Source: JAEDES01 sp964470055 (GTDB taxonomy: Bacteria > Bacillota_I > Bacilli_A > RF39 > UBA660). Taken from it: a stretch of 15,223 nt of DNA. Shown piece after piece: positions 6,225-13,831 of the stretch. The notes under the pieces were generated by a model. The model had not been told where the DNA came from and did not search any database. It saw only the letters and a list, made by a program, of their open reading frames with translations. A program made the translations under genes and the position numbers. The first letter of the stretch is position 1. Each line of letters starts with the position of its first letter. The stretch spans positions 1 through 15,223 of the forward strand of contig CAYXZZ010000036.1 of assembly GCA_964470055.1 (NCBI GenBank), in the 5' to 3' direction.

Positions 6225-7196
6225 ATGCCTGCAACTATTACTCATGCTTATTTTACTAAAGATGTCTTTGATATTTTACCAGGTAATATAAAAAATAAAA
6301 TTGATTGTAGTAGAATTAAAATGTTTGGTCAAAGCATGGATGCATTAATGTTTTATAATTTATTTTCTATTTTACCGGGTAAAAAAATAAGAAGTTTTTC
6401 TGAATATTTTCATACGAATCAATCACAAGAATTTTTTGTTAATTTAATTAGTTTTATTAAAAATAATAAATTAGATGATGATATGGATGTCTGTTCTTTT
6501 CTAGCAGGAATGATCTGTCACTATGTGTTAGATTCTACTATTCATCCATATGTAATATATAAGACTGGTGTTTTTGATAAAAAGTTAAAGAATACATATA
6601 AATATAATCATGTTCATGAATTTATGGAAGTATTTATTGATAATGATATGGTTAAACGTCGTGAAAAGACAAATCCTTATAAATTTAGATTAGATAAGTT
6701 TTGTTTTAATACGAGAAGTTTTTCTAGTAATTTAAATTTAGTTATTGATGATGTTTTTAAGAAGACTTTTGATATTGATAATATGGGTAAAATATATTAT
6801 AAAGCGCTTAAACAAATGAAAAATTCATTATATTTATTTAGACGTGATCCTTCGGGGATTAAAAAAAATATTTATAAGTTTGTAGATACTTTCACCCCTA
6901 AACATGTATTTAGATTTGAGGCTATTAGTTATCATTATCCATTAGATGATAAGCATAACTTTTTAAATTCTGACCATGATTTATGGAGAAATCCAACTTC
7001 ATATAATATGACTAGTAATGAATCTTTTGTTGAACTATATGTTAAAGCAATTAAGGCTGCAAAGGTAATGATTTGTGCTAGTTTTGATTATATAGATGGA
7101 AAGAATATTGAACTTGAAAAAATATTTACAAATTTAAGTTATATGACAGGACTTAATTGTAATGATAATAAAGAACTAAAATATTTTGAGTTTTAG
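6225..7196 (+). CDS. Zinc-dependent phospholipase C-like protein (PF00882 type)
   Basis: 323 residues without a signal peptide, so probably cytoplasmic. The zinc-ligand pattern of bacterial phospholipase C (PLC-Bc type) is readable in order: H7 (T-H-A-Y-F), D39 (S-M-D-A-L), H63, H99-x3-D103 (C-H-Y-V-L-D), H107 and H131-x3-E135 (H-E-F-M-E). The N-terminal catalytic Trp of secreted PLC is absent, because the protein starts MPATITHAYF. That points to the intracellular branch of the family, which may act on phospholipids, phosphonates or other phosphoesters; the substrate is unknown. F-G-Q-S-M-D-A-L and H-Y-V-L-D-S-T-I-H-P-Y are strong family signatures. ATG at 6225 has AAGGAGG seven bases upstream. 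It is divergent from the Abi_2-HtrA operon, with a terminator overlapping its stop codon, so monocistronic. Confidence 0.82.
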   Translation: MPATITHAYFTKDVFDILPGNIKNKIDCSRIKMFGQSMDALMFYNLFSILPGKKIRSFSEYFHTNQSQEFFVNLISFIKNNKLDDDMDVCSFLAGMICHYVLDSTIHPYVIYKTGVFDKKLKNTYKYNHVHEFMEVFIDNDMVKRREKTNPYKFRLDKFCFNTRSFSSNLNLVIDDVFKKTFDIDNMGKIYYKALKQMKNSLYLFRRDPSGIKKNIYKFVDTFTPKHVFRFEAISYHYPLDDKHNFLNSDHDLWRNPTSYNMTSNESFVELYVKAIKAAKVMICASFDYIDGKNIELEKIFTNLSYMTGLNCNDNKELKYFEF

Positions 7197-7206
7197 TTCT
7201 TTTTTG
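7170..7206 (+). terminator. Terminator of the phospholipase C-like gene
   Basis: A 12-bp perfect stem, AAAGAACTAAAA with TTTTAGTTCTTT (7170-7181/7191-7202), followed by more T residues. The stop codon TAG lies inside the right arm. Confidence 0.8.
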
Positions 7207-7212
7207 TATAAT
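7207..7212 (+). promoter_or_regulatory. Candidate -10 for the SpoIID-like gene
   Basis: A perfect TATAAT directly after the T-tract of the preceding terminator, 41 nt before the ATG at 7253. The -35 position (about 7184-7189, TTTTGA) is weak and lies in the terminator loop. Confidence 0.38.
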
Positions 7213-7252
7213 TAATAGTTTATTTTACATACTAACTTTAGGTGATAATAGT

Positions 7253-8323
7253 ATGTTTTATAAATATGAAATTAAAAATAATGGTGTAGAAGATATTTTA
7301 TACTTGTATTTATCAATGGCTTATGAATTTTCTAGGGAATTGGTTCTTAATTCTAATGATGATGATTTGTCAAGACGGGCGAAGAATTTTATTAAAAATA
7401 ATAATATTGATTATACTGGGAAAAAAGTTTATTTAGTTATTGATGGTATTGTTGTTAGAACATTGGACATTGTTAAAGATAATAGTCCTATTGAAATACT
7501 TAGTAATAGTTTATATTACTCTAATGAACATTTTCTAGTAACTATTAGATTAAGTGATGAATCTCTTATTGAATTACCGTTAAAAGAGTATTTAATGGGT
7601 GTCTTAGCAACTAGTTTACTTCCTAATTTAAATATTGAAGTATTAAAAGCAATTTGTATTTTGTATCGAACTTATGCCTTTTATAAAATGAGTAGTGAGA
7701 AGGAAATTCATGCAATTAATGATTTTGCGGTTTATAAGCCTATTTCTTATTATAAATTGGTATGGACTACTGAATATGAAGAAAATGCTATGAAAATTGA
7801 AATGGCAATTAAGGATACTGACTGTTTGTTTTTGACATATGATGAAAAATACGTATTACCATTTATTCACTATTCTAATACGGGTAAAACCTTCTATCAT
7901 AAGGAGTATCCATATTTAAGTTCAGTTAAGAGTTTATGGGATTTGGCATCTCCTTATTATATAGAAGTTAAAGAATATGAATTTAGTACTTTAAGTAATA
8001 TTTTGGATGTTTATATTGATAAAAATAGTGATATTAAAATACTTGATGTTGATAGACGAGATTATGTTACAAAACTTAGTATTTCTGGAGAGATATTTAC
8101 CGGTGAAGAATTAAAGAAATTACTTAATTTGAAGTCAATGAATATTAGTATTATTGTGAATAAAGATAATATTAAATTTATTAGTAAAGGCTTTGGAAAT
8201 GGATATGGGCTTAGTTTATTTGGAGCAAATGAACTGGCTGTTAATGGATGCGACTTTGCAAATATTTTACGTTATTATTTTCCTAAAACAAAGATTAATA
8301 AATATATAAAAGAACTTTCATAA
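7253..8323 (+). CDS. SpoIID/LytB-domain protein, catalytic residue replaced
   Basis: 356 residues. The SpoIID domain spans about 95-345: L-P-L-K-E-Y-L-M-G-V-L-A (108-119), E-V-L-K-A-I-C-I-L-Y-R-T-Y-A (129-142), F-I-H-Y-S-N-T-G-K-T (204-213) and the C-terminal G-F-G-N-G-Y-G-L-S-L-F-G-A-N-E-L-A plus I-L-R-Y-Y-F. SpoIID is a lytic transglycosylase acting on peptide-stripped glycan. Here the catalytic Glu of the G-V-V-A-x-E-M-P segment is replaced (A119-T-S121-L-L-P), and the usual G-H-G-H-G-x-G motif reads G-F-G-N-G-Y-G, so normal catalysis is doubtful. There is no signal peptide. An N-terminal extension of about 90 residues (I-L-Y-L-Y-L-S-M-A-Y-E-F) is not recognised. ATG at 7253 has AGGTGAT upstream. 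It may be a structural or binding descendant of SpoIID. Confidence 0.78.
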   Translation: MFYKYEIKNNGVEDILYLYLSMAYEFSRELVLNSNDDDLSRRAKNFIKNNNIDYTGKKVYLVIDGIVVRTLDIVKDNSPIEILSNSLYYSNEHFLVTIRLSDESLIELPLKEYLMGVLATSLLPNLNIEVLKAICILYRTYAFYKMSSEKEIHAINDFAVYKPISYYKLVWTTEYEENAMKIEMAIKDTDCLFLTYDEKYVLPFIHYSNTGKTFYHKEYPYLSSVKSLWDLASPYYIEVKEYEFSTLSNILDVYIDKNSDIKILDVDRRDYVTKLSISGEIFTGEELKKLLNLKSMNISIIVNKDNIKFISKGFGNGYGLSLFGANELAVNGCDFANILRYYFPKTKINKYIKELS

Positions 8324-8336
8324 GTTTGAAAGTTCT
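8311..8336. terminator. Bidirectional terminator between the SpoIID-like gene and the T7SS operon
   Basis: A perfect 10-bp stem, AGAACTTTCA with TGAAAGTTCT (8311-8320/8327-8336), around a 6-nt loop. T-tracts follow on both strands (ATTTTTG on plus, TTTTATATATTT on minus). The plus-strand TAA lies in the loop and the minus-strand TAG overlaps the right arm, so one hairpin serves both convergent genes. Confidence 0.85.
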
Positions 8337-8550
8337 ATTTTTGCGCTTTTAAATTTTTTAATACATCATCAGCATCTTTGTATAATTCTACTGTTGATTT
8401 TAGAAAAGTTGAATACCAGTCGACGTTAGATATAAATGTTTGAAGCATACCTGCACCTTGTTTTTTTGCTAAAGAATCAATTATATCAGCATTATCTTTT
8501 AGTTCTTTAGCAAATTGCATGATTTGATCATATGTAAATGTTCCTATCAT
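8335..8550 (-). CDS. Very small WXG100-like helical protein with YxxxD, T7SS operon
   Basis: 71 residues, predicted as two helices (about 5-40 and 47-70) joined at N-V-D-W45-Y, i.e. a Trp at the turn, where WXG100/Esx proteins have W-x-G. The Gly is missing. Near the C-terminus, Y57-K-D-A-D61 fits the Y-x-x-x-D/E export signal of type VII substrates. It is shorter than the usual ~100 residues. It is the last gene of the EssC-EsaB operon; its ATG overlaps the previous stop by 4 bases (ATGA), so translation is coupled. The likely role is a secreted Esx-like subunit or a partner/chaperone of the 92-residue neighbour. The family assignment rests on position, size and motif, not on recognisable sequence identity. 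Confidence 0.65.
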   Translation of the reverse strand: MIGTFTYDQIMQFAKELKDNADIIDSLAKKQGAGMLQTFISNVDWYSTFLKSTVELYKDADDVLKNLKAQK

Positions 8551-8825
8551 TCTCCTAAGGCACCTACTTCCTCAGTATCAAGACTTTCATCATCTAAATC
8601 ATCATCTAAAGTTAAATCTGTAGATAGAGATTCTTTCTTTGGGGAGGTTGCTTGATGTGGGGATTGAGTATTAAATAATTTTGCGGCTTCAACAACAGTT
8701 GTTTTAGACTCTTCGATACTATCAGCAATATTTATATTGTCTTGGTCTTTCCATCCGGCTTTTATTTTGGCTGTAATTTCAAATATTTTATTAACAGCCA
8801 TTACGAATTGATTGTAATCTGACAT
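8547..8825 (-). CDS. Small WXG100-like helical protein with acidic tail, T7SS operon
   Basis: 92 residues. A helix (about 4-23), the turn A-G-W25-K-D-Q-D-N, a second helix (about 31-52), then a Ser/Pro linker and a strongly acidic tail (about 70-87, D/E/S/L-rich). The Trp at the helix turn recalls the W-x-G of Esx proteins, but the Gly is Asp here, and no Y-x-x-x-D/E follows the Trp. The acidic tail is not a usual WXG100 feature and could bind a basic partner. ATG at 8825 has AGGAGGT four bases upstream; the YukD stop is 9 nt away. The stop TGA is immediately followed by TAG. It overlaps the 71-residue gene, suggesting the two make a pair, as Esx proteins do. Confidence 0.62.
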   Translation of the reverse strand: MSDYNQFVMAVNKIFEITAKIKAGWKDQDNINIADSIEESKTTVVEAAKLFNTQSPHQATSPKKESLSTDLTLDDDLDDESLDTEEVGALGE

Positions 8826-8834
8826 ATTTACCTC

Positions 8835-9092
8835 CTATATTAGGATAATTCTTGATCCATTTTTTAAATCTGTTTCTCTAACACTTTTATTAACATCATA
8901 TATCTGACCAGATTCCTTACTGTAAAAATTGGTTTCTGGTTTTATTTCGTAAGCACCGTCTGTTAATTCAACTAATGCCTCTTCAATTAGTTTTTTGATT
9001 GTTCCTATTTTTTTATTGATAGGAATGTATAAATCATATGACTTTTCTATTAGAGGTATTTCTAATTCTATTAATATTTTATTTTTATTCAT
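8835..9092 (-). CDS. esaB: EsaB/YukD ubiquitin-like T7SS protein
   Basis: 85 residues from the ATG at 9092 (a GTG at 9101 would add three, but it lies within the AGGAGTG ribosome site). The sequence reads as a ubiquitin-like beta-grasp: strand K-I-L-I-E-L-E-I-P, strand S-Y-D-L-Y-I-P, helix I-G-T-I-K-K-L-I-E-E-A-L, then the late strand with the V-R-E-T-D-L-K-N-G-S-R-I-I-L-I ending that closely matches YukD/EsaB proteins (...L..t.l.dG..L.li). EsaB is a cytosolic core or regulatory component of type VIIb secretion, normally encoded beside EssC as here. Its stop codon TAG is part of the ribosome site (TAGGAGG) of the next gene, and it begins 11 nt after the essC stop. Confidence 0.85.
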   Translation of the reverse strand: MNKNKILIELEIPLIEKSYDLYIPINKKIGTIKKLIEEALVELTDGAYEIKPETNFYSKESGQIYDVNKSVRETDLKNGSRIILI

Positions 9093-9100
9093 ATATTTCA

Positions 9101-9105
9101 CTCCT
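9101..9105 (-). promoter_or_regulatory. RBS that decides the EsaB start
   Basis: AGGAG on the minus strand (9105-9101) just after the essC stop, 8 nt from the ATG at 9092. The in-frame GTG at 9101-9099 overlaps it and is unlikely to initiate. Confidence 0.6.
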
Positions 9106-12100
9106 ATTCATTTGAAAGAAGTTTGATAAGTGTAGCCTTACCTTTCTTGATAACATAACCAAATTTCGGATCGATTTCAGCACGAAGAATTCTGGCATTT
9201 GTAGTAACTTTAAGTGTAAATTGGTTAGCAATACCATTTCCAATCCAAACTCCAGCAGATAAATCGATATTTGTTTTGTACCAAACTTCATAACTGATTG
9301 TTTTGATATTATCAATTGTTTCTACCATGACAAATCGTAGTGTTCCTAAGTTTGCAGCATTTTGGATTAACATAGTAAGATTTCCTTTTTCAATAGCACT
9401 CATTTTTTGGAATAATGAATTCATACCAATAATCATACATACTACTTCATCTTTTGTATTATTTACCTTCTTAGATTCATATATTTGAGTTAATTTAGAA
9501 ATTATGTCTGTACATGAGCCAGTTCCATATGAAATGTTTGCATCACTCATATCCAAGGTACTTAATGCACTAAGTGAGTCCATAATTAAACATTGAGTAT
9601 TAGGAACTTTGACGATGGACTTAGCAACTCCATGAATGAATTCTGGTAACGCAGTGATATCTTCTCCGGTAATGTTGTAGATATAAGAATCTTTTAAGTT
9701 GATTGTTGCGATTTCTAGTGACTCCTTTTCAATTCCAACTGGAATTGTACGTAGGCTTCCTAAAACTTCAGCAACAGATTCTTGATTAACAACCTCTGGT
9801 AGAATTGGAACTTTTCTAGCCTTATATGCACATATTTCTGCAAGTTTGTTACAAATAATTTTAATGTAATCACTCATTTTTTCTTCTTTATATGGATAGG
9901 CTGTTTGGAATTCATAAATTCCTTCTAAGTCGATCATTCCACGTCCAAATACCTTTGATGGTTCTTTCTTTCTAACACCTTGAAGAACACTAGCATAATC
10001 TGATTGATCATTAAATTGTAGAACAACATTTTGTCGGAAGTTTTGTCTTATACGATATCTGATTGTGTTTGGACCATTGGTTGTGAAAATAAAGATTACT
10101 CCGTATTTTAGACAATCACGTGTAATTTGACCTAAGATTTCTTCATAATCATTATATGTTTCAATGAATGCTTCAACGTTATTGATAGCGATAACGATTA
10201 ATGGCAATTGTTTTCCACCATGATTGATGTAAAAATCAAATGAACCATTATAATCAACAAATAAACGTTTACGTTCTTCAATAATCTTAGTAATCATTTT
10301 GAATAGATTATCTATTTTTTCGTTATCTGTTGCGAGTAAAACTTCACCTACATGAGGGGCTTTTCGAAACATTGTCATTGTTTCTGCACCAAAATCTAAT
10401 AAATAGAAGTTAACCTCTGATGAGTCATGTGTTGTAATTGTAGAATAAACAATACTTGTTAGCATTAGTTCTTTTCCAGAACCACCTGAACCATAAACGA
10501 TTGTGTTTCCATCTCTTGATAATGGAAGGGTTAATAAGTTTTGTTGTTGATTATCAGGATCATCATATTCTCCAATAATTGGATTAATATCATTCTTCTT
10601 AGTTTGGTAATTATACTTACGTTTTAATTCTTCAACGTAAATGACATTTGGTATTTTATCTAACCATAATTGTTCAATATGAATATTTTCTGATTTTGCT
10701 TCATCAACAATATATTGGATGATACTAGTGATTTCCTCACCTTTTGCTTCAACGACAACTTCGTTTTGCTTAGTATCTAATGATTTAATTACATTTCCAA
10801 CATTATCAATAATATTAATTGATTGATCTACTTTCTTTTTACGTTTTTCTGTTGGATAATATTTTGCTCCAGCCCAAGCGGCTTGTCCCATAGCAAATAA
10901 TTCATTATAACCAACTTGTAAATAGAATCGGCCGGCTTCTTTTAAATTGGCTGCATCTGGTACTTTTATCATATCGTTACTGTCTGCTTTGTCTTGTACT
11001 TTTAAACAAACACGGAATTTTGAGTTGGACCAGATTTGATCGTTAACGACACCTGATGGTTTTTGAGTAGCAAGAATTAAGTGTACTCCTAAAGAACGAC
11101 CGATACGGGCTGTTGAAATTAATTGTTCCATAAACTCTGGTCTTTGGGCTTTAAGTTCAGCAAACTCATCACTAATAATAAACAGATGAGAAATTGGTTT
11201 AGAAACTAGACCTTTACGGTACAATGATTGATATTTATAGATATCAATTGTACTTTCATTTAGTTTATCTCTTGCTTCATTGAACATTCTTTGACGTTTA
11301 CGAAGTTCTGATTGAATCGATGCTAGGGAACGATTCATTTCATTAGTGTCTAAGTTTGTAATTGTTCCCGCTAAATGAGGAAGTTTCATACCTGTTTCTT
11401 TGTTTTCGAATGCACCTGTTAGACCTCCACCTTTATAGTCGATAAGAACGAATGATACTTCGTATGGGTGATAATTTAAGGCCATAGACACTATGTAACT
11501 AATAATGAATTCTGACTTACCTGAACCTGTCATACCAGCAATAAGACCATGTGGCCCGTGGAATTTTTCATGTAAATCTAATTTAAATAGTTCCCTTGTT
11601 TTATCAACACCAACTGGTGCTTGTAGTGACTTGGTTGGATCATTTTGTTTCCATCTATTTAGAATATTTAATTGTTCAACCATACCTACATTATACATTT
11701 CTAGGAATGATAGAGAGGTTGGTAATGATTGATTTTCTTTAGCGATATCAATAGGAATATTGGCTAAAATTTTACAACATTCATACATATTTAATGTAGG
11801 ATCAAAGTCGGCTAAAAACTCCTTTTGTTTGTTGGAAACAAGTTCATTTTCAAAGACTCCGGATTTTTTATCTCCAATACTGATAAATGTTTTACATTCA
11901 TTTGGAATGTTAATTAGACGAGGGCTTATAACTATTAAACTAAATCCATAATTCAAGTTAGTTTCTGCGACGTCTTTAATTATTTCGATATCTCTTATTC
12001 CTTTGTAATCATCAGTGAATATGACGTAGTATGGCTTGTAGTGTTTATAATCTAAGCCATTTAATTCCATTTTTCCATTTACATCTTTAAATTTTCTGGC

Positions 12101-13687
12101 TTGTAGTTCTTTTTCTAAAACTAAAGATATTTCTTTGGCTTCGTCTAAGTTGGTAGCAAAATATCTGGTACTCTTGTCATTACTCCAAGCATGTGGAGCA
12201 ACTTTTAGATATTCCCAATATTGAGCATTTTTTTCATTTGTGAAAACAACTAATTTTAAATCTTCATAGCTGTGGTAGGCTAACATTTGAAGTAATAGTC
12301 CTTCAACAAATTGACGTTTATTGTTTGATGTTCCAATGATTGCAGAAATATTTTTTTGAACAAAAGAAAGTGAGATAGGAACATTTTCAAGCATTCTTGA
12401 TTCGGCTCCTAATTTGTATACTTCTTTTAATAATTCATCGGTTTCTAATGAGAAATGTTCGGCAGGAAAGTTTACACTACCAACTAAAGGAGTAGAGCCA
12501 ATACCTAAACGTAGATCTAGGAAATCTTCTTGTTCTATTTCTCTTTCCCAAAGATTTCTTTTTTTGGAATAGATTATTTCTTTGGTAGAAGATAGTGGCA
12601 AATAATTATCAATTAAGATTTGACGTTGAATTTTCATTTCTGCTTGAATTTTTTCACGTTTTTGTTCTACATATTCATTATATTTTTTTAAACGTGTTTT
12701 TTCACGTTTCTTTCGTTGTCTTTTCTGATAATTTTGAGATAAAATTGGCCAAACAATCATTGTACACATCATGGCTCCTGAAGTTAAAAGCGTAGATGCA
12801 ACATCTTTAATATCTACTGTTCCATTTATAACACTCATAAAGGCACTTAGTCCTGTTGATAGGGACATCATTGCCATAGTCATCATTGGTCCTAAAGTAT
12901 AAATCAATGGAGTTTTATCTTCTTGCTCTTTTCCAGGAGGGGGATCAATTCCAATATTGACTTCTTCTATTCTAGTTTTAAATCTAGGTGCTCGATAGAA
13001 ATAGTCCTCTTCTTTAAAAAACTCTATGGCTTCCTCATCAGGATTATCTTCCTCGGTTTGTGTTTGAACTAAAGGTCTTTCAATGTCAAACATTGCTCGA
13101 TCGAAGTTGATGTAGTTGCCAATAGTGTTGATAATTACTGATTGTTGAAGAACAATAATTTTTAAACCCATAATAAATATTACATCACCATATTCTAAGG
13201 TTTGAGTGGTTACTGCAACATTATTTACGTAAGTACCATATTTACTATTTAAATCTTGAAGTACCCATGTTCCACCATTATAAATTAATCTAGCGTGCTG
13301 TTTGGAAACTAATGGATAAGCATAACTAATATGTGCGGCACGATCGCTTCCAATAATTAACTCACCTTGAGATTTTACTCTTAGTTTTAAAGTTTCTTTT
13401 TCTGTACTTGGTGAGCAATATAAAATTACGTATTCGTTATCTGTATTTATTTTTAAAAAATATAAACTATATTCTTGAAGAATAGCAGAATCAATTTCTT
13501 GATCTCCATTCATAATTTTTGTTTCAAAGTCACTTTTAATTTTCCAATTGCCATTATCTTCTTCAACATTAATTAGGTTTCGAACATTGCCAAGATAATC
13601 ATTGTCTGTGATCCAATAATTTCCAGCAACTTTTGTTGGCAAGGTAAAATTGTAGATTTTGCTTTTTTTAATTAATCGTACGATCAC
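9104..13687 (-). CDS. essC: EssC-type T7SSb membrane ATPase (FHA + FtsK/SpoIIIE domains)
   Basis: About 1,527 residues, full EssC length. Numbering below counts from the GTG at 13696. N-terminal FHA-like region, then a canonical FHA domain (about 103-184: I-G-S-D-R, S-K-Q-H-A-R, L-N-S-K-Y-G-T-Y-V-N-N). Two membrane helices (about 263-290 and 299-320), a basic coiled coil (323-362), then ATPase domains. D1 has Walker A G-M-T-G-S-G-K-S (721-728), L-I-D-Y-K-G-G-G and Walker B H-L-F-I-I-S-D-E (837-844). D2 has Walker A G-S-G-G-S-G-K-E (1069-1076) with a weak Walker B. D3 has only a degenerate N-I-T-G-E-D. EssC is the hexameric motor and substrate receptor of type VIIb secretion. Two GTG starts exist (13696, 13687); the first lies inside the GGGGTGATC ribosome site, so the second is preferred. 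It heads the run essC-esaB-two Esx-like genes. Confidence 0.95.
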   Translation of the reverse strand: MIVRLIKKSKIYNFTLPTKVAGNYWITDNDYLGNVRNLINVEEDNGNWKIKSDFETKIMNGDQEIDSAILQEYSLYFLKINTDNEYVILYCSPSTEKETLKLRVKSQGELIIGSDRAAHISYAYPLVSKQHARLIYNGGTWVLQDLNSKYGTYVNNVAVTTQTLEYGDVIFIMGLKIIVLQQSVIINTIGNYINFDRAMFDIERPLVQTQTEEDNPDEEAIEFFKEEDYFYRAPRFKTRIEEVNIGIDPPPGKEQEDKTPLIYTLGPMMTMAMMSLSTGLSAFMSVINGTVDIKDVASTLLTSGAMMCTMIVWPILSQNYQKRQRKKREKTRLKKYNEYVEQKREKIQAEMKIQRQILIDNYLPLSSTKEIIYSKKRNLWEREIEQEDFLDLRLGIGSTPLVGSVNFPAEHFSLETDELLKEVYKLGAESRMLENVPISLSFVQKNISAIIGTSNNKRQFVEGLLLQMLAYHSYEDLKLVVFTNEKNAQYWEYLKVAPHAWSNDKSTRYFATNLDEAKEISLVLEKELQARKFKDVNGKMELNGLDYKHYKPYYVIFTDDYKGIRDIEIIKDVAETNLNYGFSLIVISPRLINIPNECKTFISIGDKKSGVFENELVSNKQKEFLADFDPTLNMYECCKILANIPIDIAKENQSLPTSLSFLEMYNVGMVEQLNILNRWKQNDPTKSLQAPVGVDKTRELFKLDLHEKFHGPHGLIAGMTGSGKSEFIISYIVSMALNYHPYEVSFVLIDYKGGGLTGAFENKETGMKLPHLAGTITNLDTNEMNRSLASIQSELRKRQRMFNEARDKLNESTIDIYKYQSLYRKGLVSKPISHLFIISDEFAELKAQRPEFMEQLISTARIGRSLGVHLILATQKPSGVVNDQIWSNSKFRVCLKVQDKADSNDMIKVPDAANLKEAGRFYLQVGYNELFAMGQAAWAGAKYYPTEKRKKKVDQSINIIDNVGNVIKSLDTKQNEVVVEAKGEEITSIIQYIVDEAKSENIHIEQLWLDKIPNVIYVEELKRKYNYQTKKNDINPIIGEYDDPDNQQQNLLTLPLSRDGNTIVYGSGGSGKELMLTSIVYSTITTHDSSEVNFYLLDFGAETMTMFRKAPHVGEVLLATDNEKIDNLFKMITKIIEERKRLFVDYNGSFDFYINHGGKQLPLIVIAINNVEAFIETYNDYEEILGQITRDCLKYGVIFIFTTNGPNTIRYRIRQNFRQNVVLQFNDQSDYASVLQGVRKKEPSKVFGRGMIDLEGIYEFQTAYPYKEEKMSDYIKIICNKLAEICAYKARKVPILPEVVNQESVAEVLGSLRTIPVGIEKESLEIATINLKDSYIYNITGEDITALPEFIHGVAKSIVKVPNTQCLIMDSLSALSTLDMSDANISYGTGSCTDIISKLTQIYESKKVNNTKDEVVCMIIGMNSLFQKMSAIEKGNLTMLIQNAANLGTLRFVMVETIDNIKTISYEVWYKTNIDLSAGVWIGNGIANQFTLKVTTNARILRAEIDPKFGYVIKKGKATLIKLLSNE

Positions 13688-13690
13688 TAA

Positions 13691-13699
13691 GATCACCCC
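13691..13699 (-). promoter_or_regulatory. RBS that decides the EssC start
   Basis: GGGGTGATC on the minus strand closely matches the anti-Shine-Dalgarno complement (GGAGGTGATC). The GTG within it would be the first possible start; the GTG at 13687-13685 is properly spaced behind it. Confidence 0.6.
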
Positions 13700-13725
13700 G
13701 GCTATTATTCCTATTCTATATAGTA

Positions 13726-13754
13726 ATTATAACTTTTTTTCTTTTTTTTTACAA
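13726..13754 (-). promoter_or_regulatory. Promoter of the essC operon with homopolymer spacer
   Basis: On the minus strand, TTGTAA (13754-13749) and a perfect TATAAT (13731-13726) are separated by exactly 17 nt. The spacer is almost only A, with a run of nine A overlapping the -35 edge and another run of seven. Transcription would start near 13719, about 30 nt before the GTG start. No terminator separates it from the M23 gene, so read-through from upstream is also possible. Confidence 0.62.
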
Positions 13755-13831
13755 CAATATTTTACTTTATTTATTTTTTAAGTAATAGTTAGAATTTTAA
13801 GTTGGAATTTGTCTAAAGATGTAGGTTTGAT

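Noticed and set aside
9085..9315. Minus-strand 76-codon frame overlapping the end of essC and the start of esaB
   Set aside because: It is out of frame inside two well supported genes and its sequence has no recognisable feature.
11505..11732. Plus-strand open frame of 75 codons opposite essC (others at 9303-9488, 11760-11951, 12595-12795)
   Set aside because: They lie antisense to strongly supported essC domains, have no ribosome sites or family features, and reflect the codon pattern of the real gene.
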